Positions 40,995 through 52,062 are shown, numbered from the stretch's first letter. The stretch: DNA of 64,000 bases from Isoetes taiwanensis (GCA_021234155.1 JAJEKV010000032.1:12662283-12726282), one strand, 5' to 3'. Notes: a model not told the origin generated them from the letters alone. Translations and numbers: made by a program.

Positions 40995-41381
40995 TTAGGG
41001 GTTGGCATCCCTCTGCTGGCCATCTCCAAGGGTAAATTCTTCATGCCTCAGTGGGTTTTCTGCACCGGGCCTCAGTGGGTCTTCAATTCCGACCCTATCA
41101 TAGGTGGATTTGCCTCTTAATTCATCTGCCATGAATGGGTCTGCAGCGAATGAATCTTCAACAGCCAAAACGGCTTCTTCTGCAACTTCGGCAGGCTTAC
41201 TAGGGTCTGCAATTTCGACCCCAACTGGAATCACTGTGGCATCCATTTTGGAAGGAAAACTTATGGCAACGCTCCCAACGGCCATTGCTTCTGGCGTCTC
41301 CTTCTGTGGAAGTTTATCTTCCTCTTCTGCAGCCGAATTCTGTGCGCAGTCCTCCTCTTCTGCAAAGAATACTAGAGCCAT
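40995..41381 (-). CDS. Internal ORF 2 of the LTR element (128 codons), acidic
   Basis: It starts MALVFFAEEEDCAQNS and is rich in Glu, Ala and Pro, with repeated short motifs such as IEDPLRP and AENPLRH. It is in another frame than its two neighbours and begins 5 bases after ORF 1 ends, so it could mark a frameshift in one longer coding region. No domain is recognised. Confidence 0.4.
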   Translation of the reverse strand: MALVFFAEEEDCAQNSAAEEEDKLPQKETPEAMAVGSVAISFPSKMDATVIPVGVEIADPSKPAEVAEEAVLAVEDSFAADPFMADELRGKSTYDRVGIEDPLRPGAENPLRHEEFTLGDGQQRDANP

Positions 41382-41385
41382 GGCT

Positions 41386-41739
41386 TCACCGAATTTCTTC
41401 TTGGCACCGCTTAGAAGTGCGCAGGCAGATTCTCGGCGCGCCCCTCCCTTTGTCGTAAATCCCTACTTCTTCTGCAGCCTCTTTGACCGTATTTGCAGAA
41501 TCTGCTTCAACGGCAACAAGATTTTGTGGGTCTTCCATCACAACCCCTTCCTTGACATAACCGCCCTTGGCATCGGGCCTGCCCTCTTCCGAAATACAAG
41601 AGGAACATGCAGTCAAGCAATATTTAAGTTTTGACTTGAATGCCTTGAATTTCTTCAACACGGCATTCCGTTTCTTCTTCCTGGTGGTCTTCTCTTGTGG
41701 AGGAGGTTTCCCCGTATCTTGATCACGAATCTCCTCCAT
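41386..41739 (-). CDS. Internal ORF 1 of the LTR element (117 codons), basic N-terminus
   Basis: It begins about 40 bases after the primer site with MEEIRDQDTGKPPPQEK, followed by a strongly basic stretch (TTRKKKRNAVLKKFKAFKSK) and a Cys-rich segment (CLTACSSC). Its place directly after the primer site is where gag normally starts, but the sequence does not look like a known gag. Confidence 0.45.
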   Translation of the reverse strand: MEEIRDQDTGKPPPQEKTTRKKKRNAVLKKFKAFKSKLKYCLTACSSCISEEGRPDAKGGYVKEGVVMEDPQNLVAVEADSANTVKEAAEEVGIYDKGRGAPRICLRTSKRCQEEIR

Positions 41740-41780
41740 ACCCAGGTCCCTAGATCAAGAGCCTGTAGGCTCTGATACCA

Positions 41781-41996
41781 TGTAAATAATAGAGAGAGGG
41801 ACAGAGATAACTAATATAATGCAATATATTCAATAGAGAAAACCGTGAGAACAAGCTTCTCACATAGCTTGATATATAGACTCCTACATGAACAAATGCG
41901 ACTCTTCATAACAGACATGACTCTTTATGTGGACTGCCACATCATATTGATGACGTGGCCTATATTGCTGAGGTGGAGGATTGTCATATATTAACA
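41781..41996 (-). repeat. LTR (5' LTR in element orientation)
   Basis: Partner of 39645-39860, 216 bp. The primer site (TGGTATCAGA on the minus strand, 41780 downward) touches its inner edge. Confidence 0.92.
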
Positions 41997-42001
41997 TCAA
42001 C

Positions 42002-43792
42002 CTGGGCTGAGCTTGAAGTTGGCTTATCTGCTGGTAAAGCAGTCTGGATTTCTTGCTTAATTAAATCTTTGCCACAGTTGACATTCTTTCCTTCATTATC
42101 CCATGCTGTAGAACACGCTTTTGAATTGGACACTACAGATGCTGGACTCTGTCTTATTGGCCAACTTGTACACCACTTCTGCCAAAAGAGAGCATTTGTG
42201 GTAGGCCTCGATCATGGAACATGAGCATGAGTAGCTGCTGCAATTTATTAAGCAGCCCTCATCTCCTGTAACTGAGGCCTGAGCTCTTGCTGCAGCTTGT
42301 CTTGCCTGGCCAATTCGGCATGCACTGCTGCAGTTGCTGATGGGCATCTGCATAGAGGCCTTCGCTCTGCTGAGTAACTGCAACACGCAGTCCTCGCACT
42401 TCTCGATCCTGCATGATGGCCTTTTGCTCCAACACCTGAAGTTTGGAGTCCACTCTTGCTTCTCTAGCAGAACAAATTTCATGAGACTGTCTCGAAGATT
42501 TGGATGTGCTGGCATTGTACCTTCCTGGCTCCTTGTGCTCATGTTTCGACCGTTGTTGCCCTCTCCTCAGCCCTAGTCTCCTGCTCAAAATATTGCCAGT
42601 CTCGAGCTATGGTGTCAATCCTTGGGGACAAGGTATCCATACTGGTCTGGAGATCATCAAATTGTACCCTATCCTGTTGCCTTTTAGAGTGTGTGAGTCT
42701 CCATGCTGGAAACACGTTGTTTTTCATTGCCAGTTGTTTGAGCACCTTGGGCGGAGGTCTGTACATTTTTTGCTTAGCAGACAATCCTAGATGTGTTGGC
42801 CTCTGCCATCGCCTCAACTTGTTTATAGTGGTCCTCTCTGGTGGTGCTGGTGATGGTATGTTTGGCTTGCTATTGATTGGGAGCACCTGCTCTGTACCTA
42901 GCGGGCCATGTAAATTGCACAGGTCTTTGCTCGTGGCCGTCTTTTCAGTATATACCTATCAATTTTGCATGTATCATTTGTTTTGTGTACAGGTTGCTTC
43001 TATGTACTCTTTCAAAAGAAGTCTAGCTGCCATGTCTGCCCACGGTGGAGATGACTGTGTATTAGTATCATCAATATGCAAGGTTGTGCGATAGATTGAG
43101 GGGATGTAGGGATCGTCTGGCTCTTCTATTACTGGAGTTGCTATGAATGACACAAGGATCTAGAAGCTAGGTGGAGAGAGAGGGGGTTGGGGTGGATAGC
43201 AAAGTTTGAGGGAGCTAAGGGGTTCTAGGAGGCTCAACTAGATCACATATGAGTATGAATGATACCCGCTCTTAGTGGTTGGCATTGGGGTTTGGAGGTT
43301 CAACTCTGTAGGGAGGACATTCAATTTTGTTGCTGTCGGAATTCTTTTGAGATGGGCTTGAGATGACAGGAAAGCCTTTAGTGCATTTTAGAGTGATCTA
43401 GCAATATTCAAGCATCTTTGGGCAGAACTAGAGAGAGAAAGTAGACAAAAATTCTCAATACCATTGAGAAATATTTGGGTGTAAATTCGGTGCAATAACT
43501 CTAAAAATTCGAGTGGAGGTTCTTGATAAGGATCGAGAAGAACTTTGAAAAGCTTAAGCAGAGCAATCTTCATTTTGAGAACTTGCCAAAAAATCATTTT
43601 TTCACAGAGATCTATGAAGATAGTAAAGAGCCAACAATTTGTGAGGTTGAAAAGAGAGCAAAGAACTGGAAATAAGAATTTTGGAAGCTAAAGTGGCCAT
43701 TGAAGTGAAGCTGCAAAATTGAATCTGATCGTGATTTTCCCAGCCTAGTGCCTCAATCAAATCGTCTACATTAGTAGTAGTCATAAGAAGAA
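42002..43792. other. Unassigned region with overlapping minus-strand ORFs
   Basis: On the minus strand, 42886-42539, 42588-42259 and 42542-42096 are ORFs of 115, 109 and 148 codons. Parts look like one broken protein with a charged helical stretch (TLSPRIDTIARDW, then SKLQVLEQKAIMQDREVRG). I do not recognise a family; a decayed gag-like or transposon protein is possible. The remainder up to 43792 shows nothing. Confidence 0.35.
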
Positions 43793-44170
43793 TGTCATCG
43801 ATTCGCGTAGCGAATCGAGATTCTTGCACGAGACGAGCATGCATGCATGGCATGCATGCATCGCATGCATTTTTAGGCCGTTCATTAGGTTGGGGATCGC
43901 TACTTATTGCATAGTTCTTCATCGACGTTTCATCGGCGCTTTCTCATCTCTCAGCAGTATCCATGGCTTCTATTCTTTGATCTCATGTGGAGGAGGGGCT
44001 TCTTCTTGCATGAGCTACTCTTTCTTGGCCATTCCTATCCGTTCTAACCTCTTCTATCTTTGCCCTTTTGTCCGGCATAGAACAATCTTCAACCTTTCTC
44101 CTCGGATCTAGTATTTGAAGTTCTCTGGTATCGGGATGTTGTTGGTTTCATGCGAGTCGCAGTGCAAGAA
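43793..44170 (+). repeat. S unit of the S-L repeat
   Basis: It starts with a perfect hairpin CGATTCGC-GTA-GCGAATCG, then GAGATTCTTGCAC, a run of CATGCATG motifs and TTCATCGACGTTTCATCGGC, and ends GTTGTTGGTTTCATGCGAGT followed by CGCAGTGCAAGAA. The first 185 bases recur at 44171-44356 and the last 40 at 44875-44912. It is the counterpart of 1735-2098 (minus). No reading frame is conserved between copies. Confidence 0.8.
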
Positions 44171-44912
44171 TGTCATTGATTCGCGTAGCGAATCGAGATT
44201 CTTGCACGAGACGAGCATGCATGCATGGCATGCGTCGCATGCATGCATCGCATGCATTTTTAGGCCGTTCATTAGGTTGGGGATCGCTACTTATTGCATA
44301 GTTCTTCATCGACGTTTCATCGGCGCTTTCTCATCTCTCAGCAGTATCCATGGCTCCCACCCTTCCCCCCCTTAAAATTGTTATTTGTATGTTCATAATT
44401 GTTTTAATTGTCGCGTGGCACGCGTGACCAGCCCCTCGCTTTTTCGAGGTGTAAATGTTTTTTTGTCGCGTGGCACGCGTGACCAGCCCCTCGCTTTTTG
44501 AGGTTTTTTCTCTATTGGTTTTTCTGTTGGTGATGTGCAGGTCCAGGGGTGATGCGCGACTTCGGTATTCTCTATGGAGCGTGGGTTTTTTTGTGGGAAC
44601 GTTTAGCAGCCCTGCGTTGTCCAAGCCCCTTGCCGAGATTTTATCGCTAGGGTTTTTCCTCGAAAACCCGAAAGGGCGGGGTTTTTTAATCCCGGCGATA
44701 AGCTCTCGGCAGGTACACTAGCCAACATCTGTAGCACACAATTTTATTTGGGGTCCAGGTGTTATAACTGGATATTCCCTATGTTTTTCATTTTTTGGGT
44801 AGTCTGCGATGTGCAGCTACCCACCCCATACCATTGTAGAAAAACTGCTGAGATGAATGAAAAGCCTATCTATCGATGTTGTTGGTTTCATGCGGGTCGC
44901 AGTGCAAGAATC
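44171..44912 (+). repeat. L unit of the S-L repeat
   Basis: The unit has the same head and end as the S unit but a longer body of about 520 bp: two tandem hairpin modules (44410-44449 and 44465-44504), the conserved core closed by TTATCGC (44641-44647) and GCGATAA (44695-44701), a hairpin TCCAG/CTGGA near 44754-44775, and GGGTAG/CTACCC near 44799-44824. An outer stem GCCGAGA (44632-44638) with TCTCGGC (44704-44710) extends the core. Diverged copies form the arms at 423-1760. Confidence 0.8.
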
Positions 44913-45530
44913 AATGTTTCATTCTGCCAATCCATGTGGAAATAATAATACTCTCTATAGAACTCAAATTGCACATCTTTCATCTTGTCATCTGCATATC
45001 ATTAATTTCAAAGGACCGAAATAACATGTACATTTGGTATGTGCCTTTGCAATACTCGTGTGCACAATCTATTTCTTTCTCCATGAAATCCGATAGACTA
45101 GAATAAAATCTGCTTCTCTGCTTTGGGCTTCAAAAGTTTTCCATACACACGAATTCTTGTTGAACTTTCAAAAGAGAGCTGCCTCTTTGTTATAAAGTTA
45201 GTTCCCAACGTAAACTTGCAACTCTCTAAGTAATCTAGCATCAACAATTTATGAATAATCCTACCTCCACTCACCTTGCATTAAATGTGATATTGACGGC
45301 CTCGGACTCGTTAGACAATTTTGAACTTTTCTTCCGCCCATATCTGCTGGGGGAAATAAAGTTACCCTTAATATGGTGATGTATAAAAGTAAAAAACTAA
45401 GAAGCGATTCCCTATTTGGCAGTGACCAGCATTAGCACGGAGTTGCTAGCTGGTGAATCATTGACCAATTGATTACAGACATGGTGCTTCTTATGGGAGT
45501 TTTGGGAGTATATGATGAACCTGCATCATA
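44913..45530. other. Unassigned AT-rich sequence
   Basis: No gene, RNA or element terminus is recognised. Confidence 0.45.
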
Positions 45531-46540
45531 TTCTAATGAGGTGGAACAAATATATACATATGTTCAAAACTTATATTATACGAAGGAATGGATGTTAACA
45601 AATGATGTATCTGAGGCATTGTAAAAAATAGCAAAAGGTAAAGCTGCAGATACATTAGGGCTTAAAGCCGAAATGTTTAAATGCATTAGAGATAATTTGG
45701 TTACCAAAATAATTAGATTACTTAACTCAACTATAGCATTAGATTTTGCACCAAATTGGCGAGTTAGTAGAATTGTTTCTATTCACAAAAAAGGAGACAA
45801 ATAGATTAAAAATAATCATCATACAATAATTATAGGCAATATCATGGCAAAATTATTTGGAATAGTGTTGGAGCAAAAATTGTCAAAATGGCTGGAAAGT
45901 AATAAGCTCAGATCAAGTGCACAAGCAGGTTTCTGCCATAGATATTCTACTATTGATCATTTGGTACCTATGTGAGCTCTTATAAAAAATTGTAAAGGAA
46001 GAGATAAAGACACTTATGCATGTTTTGTTGATTTTTGTAAGGCTTTTGATATTGTACCACAAAAGAAGCTCATACAGTGCCGTGCAGATGATCTCCAGAT
46101 CTTGTTTGAATTAAGAGCTATGGTTGCTCGTTTATATGAGAAAGTGACCTTCATGACTCGTTTGAAATAAGAGCTATGGTTGCTCGTTCGAATGAGAAAG
46201 TGATTGTCCAGCTTAGTTTTCCAATGAAAAAAATACAATAAGCAAATTATTAGCAATATTGGAGTAAAAACAAGACTATCCAGCACCACCGACGCTTTTT
46301 GGCGTATATATTGACAAACACCAAAAATCAAAGTATGAAAATTGTCTAGAAAAGACACTCATGGCAGATTATCTAGTATAGCTTTTGCTCTATGCTAACA
46401 ATATTATTCTATTCTATCTTATTCTATTCTATTCTATTCTATTGTTCTTATTGCACCATCAATGACAGACTTGCAAAAACACTTGGATGTATTAAAAAGG
46501 TTCTGCGATATACATAGAGGACATTAAATCTAGAAACAAG
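45531..46540 (+). pseudogene. Strongly decayed LINE reverse transcriptase (LINE-B/C related)
   Basis: Translated pieces follow the RT order: AKGKAADTLGLKAEMFKC (about 45633), IVSIHKKGD, LFGIVLEQKLSKWLESN, QAGFCHRYSTIDHLV, CFVDFCKAFDIVPQKK (46020-46070) and then a YADD-like position read YANN near 46393, followed by an ATTCT microsatellite (about 46400-46445). A 56-bp direct duplication with TAAGAGCTATGGTTGCTCGT lies at 46110-46205. Many stops are present. Confidence 0.75.
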
Positions 46541-47600
46541 ATGTTAACGCATTAATGGGTTGCCCTTTAGAAGACCCATTGATGCGTCCACAACTATGTA
46601 AGCTACAAACAAGCCTATATACCACCTACAATACTACACTTACATTATCCAAGATGAGTCTTCAGCATCAATGGCACTTGCACCTGTAAAATTGTTCTAG
46701 AATTCTAGATTTAGAATTCTAGATTTCGAACCTTCAGGCTCAATGGCCTCAACAGAGCCCGCGTTCATTCGCTTGTTACCACAGAATCGTTGCTTCAAGG
46801 TGAGAAGCAAACACACAATATCCAAATCCAGCAGAATAGCTCAATCAAAAGAAACGAAGGCAAGGAAGAAAGAAGCGGATCTGCACAGATCACAGAACCC
46901 CTCCTTCCACTCTAAAATCCGGCGAGACCTATATAGCAAATCAGATACTCTAGCACCCATATTCTCGCACAAAATTAACGTCCTCTGAGCGGCATGACCA
47001 TGATTCATGGAAGCCATTCTTGATGGCTTCACAACCTTGCAGATTGAGATTTTATTTCTAGACTACTACTGCTTGAGCCTAAAAAGCATGCAACTCAACC
47101 CAAAAAAGCAAGATGCTGCCTCAGAAGAACCTCTACCATAAGCACCATCTGCTTCGCAAGTTTCTTGTCCAATGTCTGTGATAATCTGCTCCTTCCCAGT
47201 TTCTGAAGATTCCATAAGCCAATAACCCAGGATCAAATGTGGCAAAAGAAACTAAAATAAGATATGCTTCAATGCAAGCTGCTCTGGATAAGGACCCAGA
47301 CAATTTGTGCACCCGCTAGCATGATCATGGAGGGTGGGATTTGTTCTATAGAGATGGTGGAAATTTGAGTACTGTAGAAGCCTACATGACTCTTAGGCTG
47401 CTAAATGTTCCTGCCACTGATCCAGCTCTTCAAAATGCTTGCCGATCCATTTTGGAGCATGGTGGCATTAGTCGTTGCGTGGTATTCACCAACTGGAGTG
47501 GATACCACGCTGCCCTCCTTGGCTGCGTCGACTGGAGTGGCATTCCTTCCATCCCTCCTTGGATCATGCTTCTGTCAGATTGGTTCCCTTTTAATCTCTA
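46541..47600. other. Unassigned sequence
   Basis: An 81-codon ORF at 46743-46988 starts MASTEPAFIRLLPQNRCF and is basic, but has no recognised domain or splice context. Nothing else is seen. Confidence 0.35.
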
Positions 47601-48065
47601 CGATCCGGGATGTGGTTTTTCCGGACAAAACAGAGTGGTTAATCCGGACATCCGGTATCAGCCAGGGTGGTTAATCCGGACATCCGATATCAGCCAGGGT
47701 GGTTAATCCGGACATCCGATATCAGCCAAGTGGTTAATCCGGACAAAAAGTCGTTAATCCGGACAAAAAGTCGTTAATCCGGACAAAAAACCAAGCGTAG
47801 AACTGTGCGGCGGGGGCAGAAATTTTGATCAGATCACTCTTGCTGCTCCGTGGGCGGTTTGATCCGCTTTAAAAAGCATGCCAATCGCTTTGTATACCCC
47901 TTTTATGCTAGATTGATGAAGAGAGAAAGAGATTTAAGGCGAAATAGAGCAGAATCGATCAAAAAAAAGGCAAAAATAGTTGGTTTTTGGGCTTCAAACT
48001 GCGCAGTGTCTGGATTAACCACAATGGCTGATAACGGGTGTCCGGATTAACCACATTCCGGATGA
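47601..48065. mobile_element. Short TIR element with a repeated TTAATCCGGACA motif
   Basis: The left end (CGATCCGGGATGTGGTT, from 47601) and reversed right end (TCATCCGGAATGTGGTT, ending 48065) are inverted copies flanked by TA on both sides (47599-47600 and 48066-48067). Subterminally, GTGGTTAATCCGGACA with CCGATATCAGCC is repeated about three times on the left, then a 20-bp unit with AAGTCGTTAATCCGGACAAA three times. Inverted versions lie near the right end. No transposase is present. TA duplication and TTATCCGGACA-like termini recall pogo/Tigger elements, but that assignment is tentative. Confidence 0.6.
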
Positions 48066-48067
48066 TA

Positions 48068-51054
48068 TATACGGTCTTCCTACGACATGGCCAATTGGGC
48101 CCGTAGCTGCACTATCCCTCTTATTTATCATTCTTTTTTTATCAAAAGCCAGTCCTCAACATAAATCCTCCTTTGCCTCTAGATGAACTCTACACTGAAG
48201 GCTGCAAAACTGCTGGCTATAGAATGCCACATAAAGGCACATAGGCAGATGTATATATTTGTATGGATCATGCTTCTAAGCTTTTGAAAAAGTATAACAT
48301 GGTGCCTCTGAGAAATAGAGGGATTAAAGCTACCGAGAAATGGGTGCTAGATGGAAGGACCGTTTCAGGCGATTGGGGATGCTCGGTATTTACAGTCTTT
48401 GCTCTCTTAGCTCTGAAATCCTTAAAATACAAGGCATCTGATTTAATTGTGGAGACTGCTTTCAAAATTCTCATTCACTATGCTTGTTGGAGTACATGAC
48501 TATCAAACTTGAATGATGGATGTTGATCATGTGAGGGCATACCACAAATTTGATTCTTAGATGGGGTGTTCTAGGCAAGCTAACTCTTGGAGGTCACCTG
48601 CGAATGAAATACGCAAAGACATATGCTTTACAATTTTATGTCAATGACATACGTTGCCTCTAAAAGTCTTCCTTTCTGAGCAACATTTTTTTCATCCCAG
48701 ATTCTTTAGGTTAAGATTTTGCTGTTTTCAATGCATTGCCTAAGCCCAAGCTGAAGCCCAAGGCCCTAGAAATATTTTTCTCTATCCTTTTCTAGAGAGA
48801 AGCGCATATATAGTTTATTTACTTCCTTGTTTTTTCTCTCTGGTTGTTCAATTGTTCAACGTAGGAGGCATAGAAAATGGATATGGAAAGGCATATATAT
48901 CACTGTAATGTGAAATGTTGACAAGGAAAAGCAGCGCAATCATGTCGATTAGTGATGTATGATTTGCCAAAGCTGGGCATCTAGTTCTTAAGGCTATTCA
49001 TTGTCATCCTAATTTTTTTCATGAACTAATTTGAAAGGCAATTAATAGTTAATGTTATTGAACATAGGGTTCACACCATTTAACATCATATAAATGGGAA
49101 GAAACAAGAACAGCAAAATGGCCAAAAAATTGTTATAACCTCTTTAGGCGGATGTGCCAAATGGACAATAGAACCTAGATTCGAATAGTGCAGCAGAGGC
49201 TAAACCTGGAATGCTTATGCCGGAGGTCCAGGCTTATATCCTATTACAAGCATAAGCAAACAGACGGGGAATGAATGGGCCATGTACAAAATAAAAAAGA
49301 GAGAAGAAATTTTGAAAGGAAGTAAGGCAGCCGTTGCATCAAATGGCATTCTTAATATATTCTTGTCCATAAAATGCCAACTTCACACCATCACATCATT
49401 GCATAAGACAAAGAAGAGAATGTGAACAGTTCATTGAATTTTGAAAGTGGATTTCACTATTCGAAAACACGTGTTACATAACATGATGCTAAATCCACAA
49501 ATTTGATCATTAGCTCAATAAAAATTCACAAAATAGGATAGCCAAAAGTTTTCAAGCAAAAATGTCTTTGACTTCTTTTCCTTTAACATGAGACAGAGAT
49601 GAATGCCCTTGCTTCCAAGAATGTTAGAAGCAAGCCTCCCAAAACTACTTTTCCAAATCGTAGCCCCTATGTACCTCCTTTGATTAAAGAAGAAAGAAAG
49701 CCTCCAGCAACAAGTAGAGCGCCTGCAAAAGTACCATGCTGTCACTTTTCATACATTAATACTAAAATTTCCTTTTACAAGCTGAAGAAGCATGGTCAGT
49801 TCCTCCTAGCATGGATAGACATGGAGCGATGATACATTTAAAGAGTGATGACAACTGAAACAAAATTGAAAACTAGGGCTATAGCTTGCTAAAGAACACG
49901 AAAAGCTGAAGCCATGATTCCAAAAGGTGCTACATTATTATAATGTTCAGATTAAAAGATAGATTGATGTGGGAAAGAAGATGAATGGGTTCGGATGTTG
50001 ATGCAAGCTTTGCTCCTTCACCTGACTTCATGACAGAGATCATGAATCTTTATCGTGAAAGACATAAGTCATGAATATTTGCTCCTTCTCAGATCAATCC
50101 TTCCTGCTGCAGATGGCGAACTTATTACAATGATATAAAAACAAGAGAACTGGAAAACTTATCTAGAACAACATACCATGGCTCCAATCTTTGTGTGTCT
50201 AGTCCATAAGATAAGCTAGAAATGCTAGAGAAACCACAGAGTGGCTTTGCAAAAATATATCTTGAACCCAGTAGCAGTAGCAGCAAGCGGAAAAAATGTT
50301 GAAAATCTCTACAAATTGTTGCTAACCCAAAAGCAGCAAACACTTCTAAGCCAAGAAAAAGAAGGCTTTTCCCAAGCCGAACCTTAAAGAAACTAGTCTG
50401 CTTTTCGCAAAAACAAGCCTAATCAGAAAGCCTATGCCACATTGTTTGGTCTGCAACCAAAGATCTGGGCCCAAAATTGCAAGAAACGAAGCCCTAAACT
50501 TGTGGATGTCGCTGCAATACTAGACAACCCAACCTATAAATCCCTTGAAGCACACATTAAACCTGATATTGTCTTCTGGGAAAAAATACCCTGCAAATCC
50601 TAGCTAAAAAATTACTTGCCTTAGATCGCTTCCGGCTTCTCTGTTGATAGGCAAGTTCCATATCCAAGGATCGGGAGGTGGGAAGCCAGAACTGGGGCGT
50701 TTTATGTGCATGGGTGGATTGAATTCGAGTTAAATGTTAGAACGATCCAAAGTATTTCAAACCATGGTCCCTGGAGCAGCTGCAACGTGTGATCCTCCAC
50801 CGATTACAAACGCCCTTGCCACTGCCCTCGCCCATGCCACTGTCATTGCTGGAGGGGATTGCATAGCTATCCACCTTCCACAGAAATCCCAAACAATCTC
50901 TACTGTCTAAGAAATCCCAAACAATCTCTAAACAATCTCTGCCATCAAAGTATCACAAAGTGTCACAAAAATCCTAACTAATCCCAGACAATCGCAACCG
51001 CGTATTTAGAATATTTTATAGGATATCATATTCAAGTCAAATCAAGGTCATTTA
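48068..51054. other. Unassigned sequence
   Basis: Several ORFs of 60-80 codons (48263-48499, 49599-49832) have no recognised domain. On the minus strand, about 49726-49679 reads ALLVAGGFLSSLIKGG between an AG acceptor and a GT donor, which could be a small membrane-protein exon, but no further exons could be linked to it. The sequence 50640-50950 has the base composition of a leader region for a minus-strand gene. None of this is firm. Confidence 0.3.
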
Positions 51055-51235
51055 TTAGTCACTCCACCCTCCAACAAGAGGGTTGCCTCCTACGGGCAAC
51101 CCAAACACAAAAGTGATGAGGAGGTTAACCTCCTCCTCGAGGGGGTTATGCAAAATAACCCTTGAGGCCGCCGAGAGGGTTGCCCTCAAGAGGAGGAGGT
51201 TTGACCTCAACCACAGGCCTGAGCGAGGTCCTTTC
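51055..51235. repeat. Palindrome-rich GAGG/CCTC cluster
   Basis: Repeated GGTTGCC/GGCAACC and GAGGAGG-TTAA-CCTCCTC palindromes (51117-51140) and further GAGG runs make several overlapping inverted repeats. It may be a decayed TIR element; no clear ends are visible. Confidence 0.4.
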
Positions 51236-51854
51236 TGTTTTTTGTGCAGCAAGCTAGCAAGCTTCTTTCTGGCAGTGATGCAGTGTGTATGTTTTGTGTT
51301 TCTTCATTTTTCCTCTGTTTCAAGTATGATTTTGAGTGGTAGAAGAGGCTATGGCAGATCAAGAGGGAAGATCGCCTTAGACCAGGCTAGGGGCTTCCAA
51401 AATGATGCCAGAATTGATGCAAGAATAAGGTGAAACTTCCGGATTTGGAGTAAGAACAGGGTAGAGCTATCGGATTTGATGTAAGAACAGGGTGGAGCTG
51501 CCAAATTTAATGTATTAGGCAAGATTTAATGCTCTAGGCAATGATTTTGCCGAAACATTGCTGCTGAATGTGATGGAGTAGGCAGGATTTGATGCTGAGG
51601 TTTGCCGCAGCAAAGTGATACAGAGTATGTGTCACAGTTGAATAGTCGAATTTTCTCATAGAAGAATATTCTTAAGGTTATAGTAATCCATGGCATATTC
51701 TATAAAAGCAAATATTCCAAAGATTATCAGATATAACCCCATCAGGATCCAACAGTTGGGGAGGTTGGATTCAGACTCGTGAGGGCCTGTGGTTAAGGTA
51801 TTTAATACTAGAAAAGGATGTAATCTTCACCATGGAGGAGAAGCGGAGGAGAAG
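51236..51854. other. Unassigned sequence
   Basis: No feature recognised. Around 51440-51600 short phrases such as TAAGAACAGGGT and GATTTGATG recur, suggesting local duplication. Confidence 0.4.
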
Positions 51855-52062
51855 CTGTGGAACAAGTGCATAATTACAGATATTTAGGCTTGGAGGTTGC
51901 AAAGAGTTACATGGCAGTAGATAAAAGGGTAAATGCCGGCCAGAGAGCTTTGTTTGGAATGCAGGCAAAAAGTCATAAAATTCAATTGTAGGATTGAACC
52001 ATGCACTTACATTTATATAAGACGCTAATGCAACCTGTAATTCTGTATGGATGCCAGAGGAG
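51855..52062 (+). pseudogene. Small LINE ORF2 fragment (post-RT region)
   Basis: Translation gives VEQVHNYRYLGLEV, then VDKRVNAGQRALFGMQAK, then LYKTLMQPVILYGCQ, matching the YKYLG...ALYSMQ...YGAEIWG segment of LINE-A and LINE-B. Two stops are inside. No LINE sequence is seen on either side. Confidence 0.75.

Larger units (their letters stand above)
39645..41996 (-). mobile_element. Young LTR element without polymerase domains, 2352 bp
   Basis: Two 216-bp LTRs are about 98.6% identical. TCAAC duplications (39640-39644 and 41997-42001) flank the element. On the minus strand the primer site TGGTATCAGAGC follows the LTR directly (complement of initiator-Met tRNA), and a GAGGGAGGG purine tract precedes the other LTR, which fixes the orientation. 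The 1.9-kb interior has three long minus-strand ORFs but no protease, integrase, RT or RNase H motifs. It must have moved with proteins from another element. What the interior encodes is unclear. Confidence 0.9.

Noticed and set aside
47640-47780. CRISPR-like array
   Set aside because: Regular short repeats are present, but the genome is eukaryotic, the spacers are themselves repeated, and the block lies within inverted termini of a transposable element.
48263-48499. 78-codon ORF as a host gene
   Set aside because: No recognised domain, splice context or codon evidence; probably chance.
49679-49726. Exon of a small membrane protein on the minus strand (ALLVAGGFLSSLIKGG)
   Set aside because: It has splice-like borders, but no neighbouring exon continues the protein and the match to any family is too weak.
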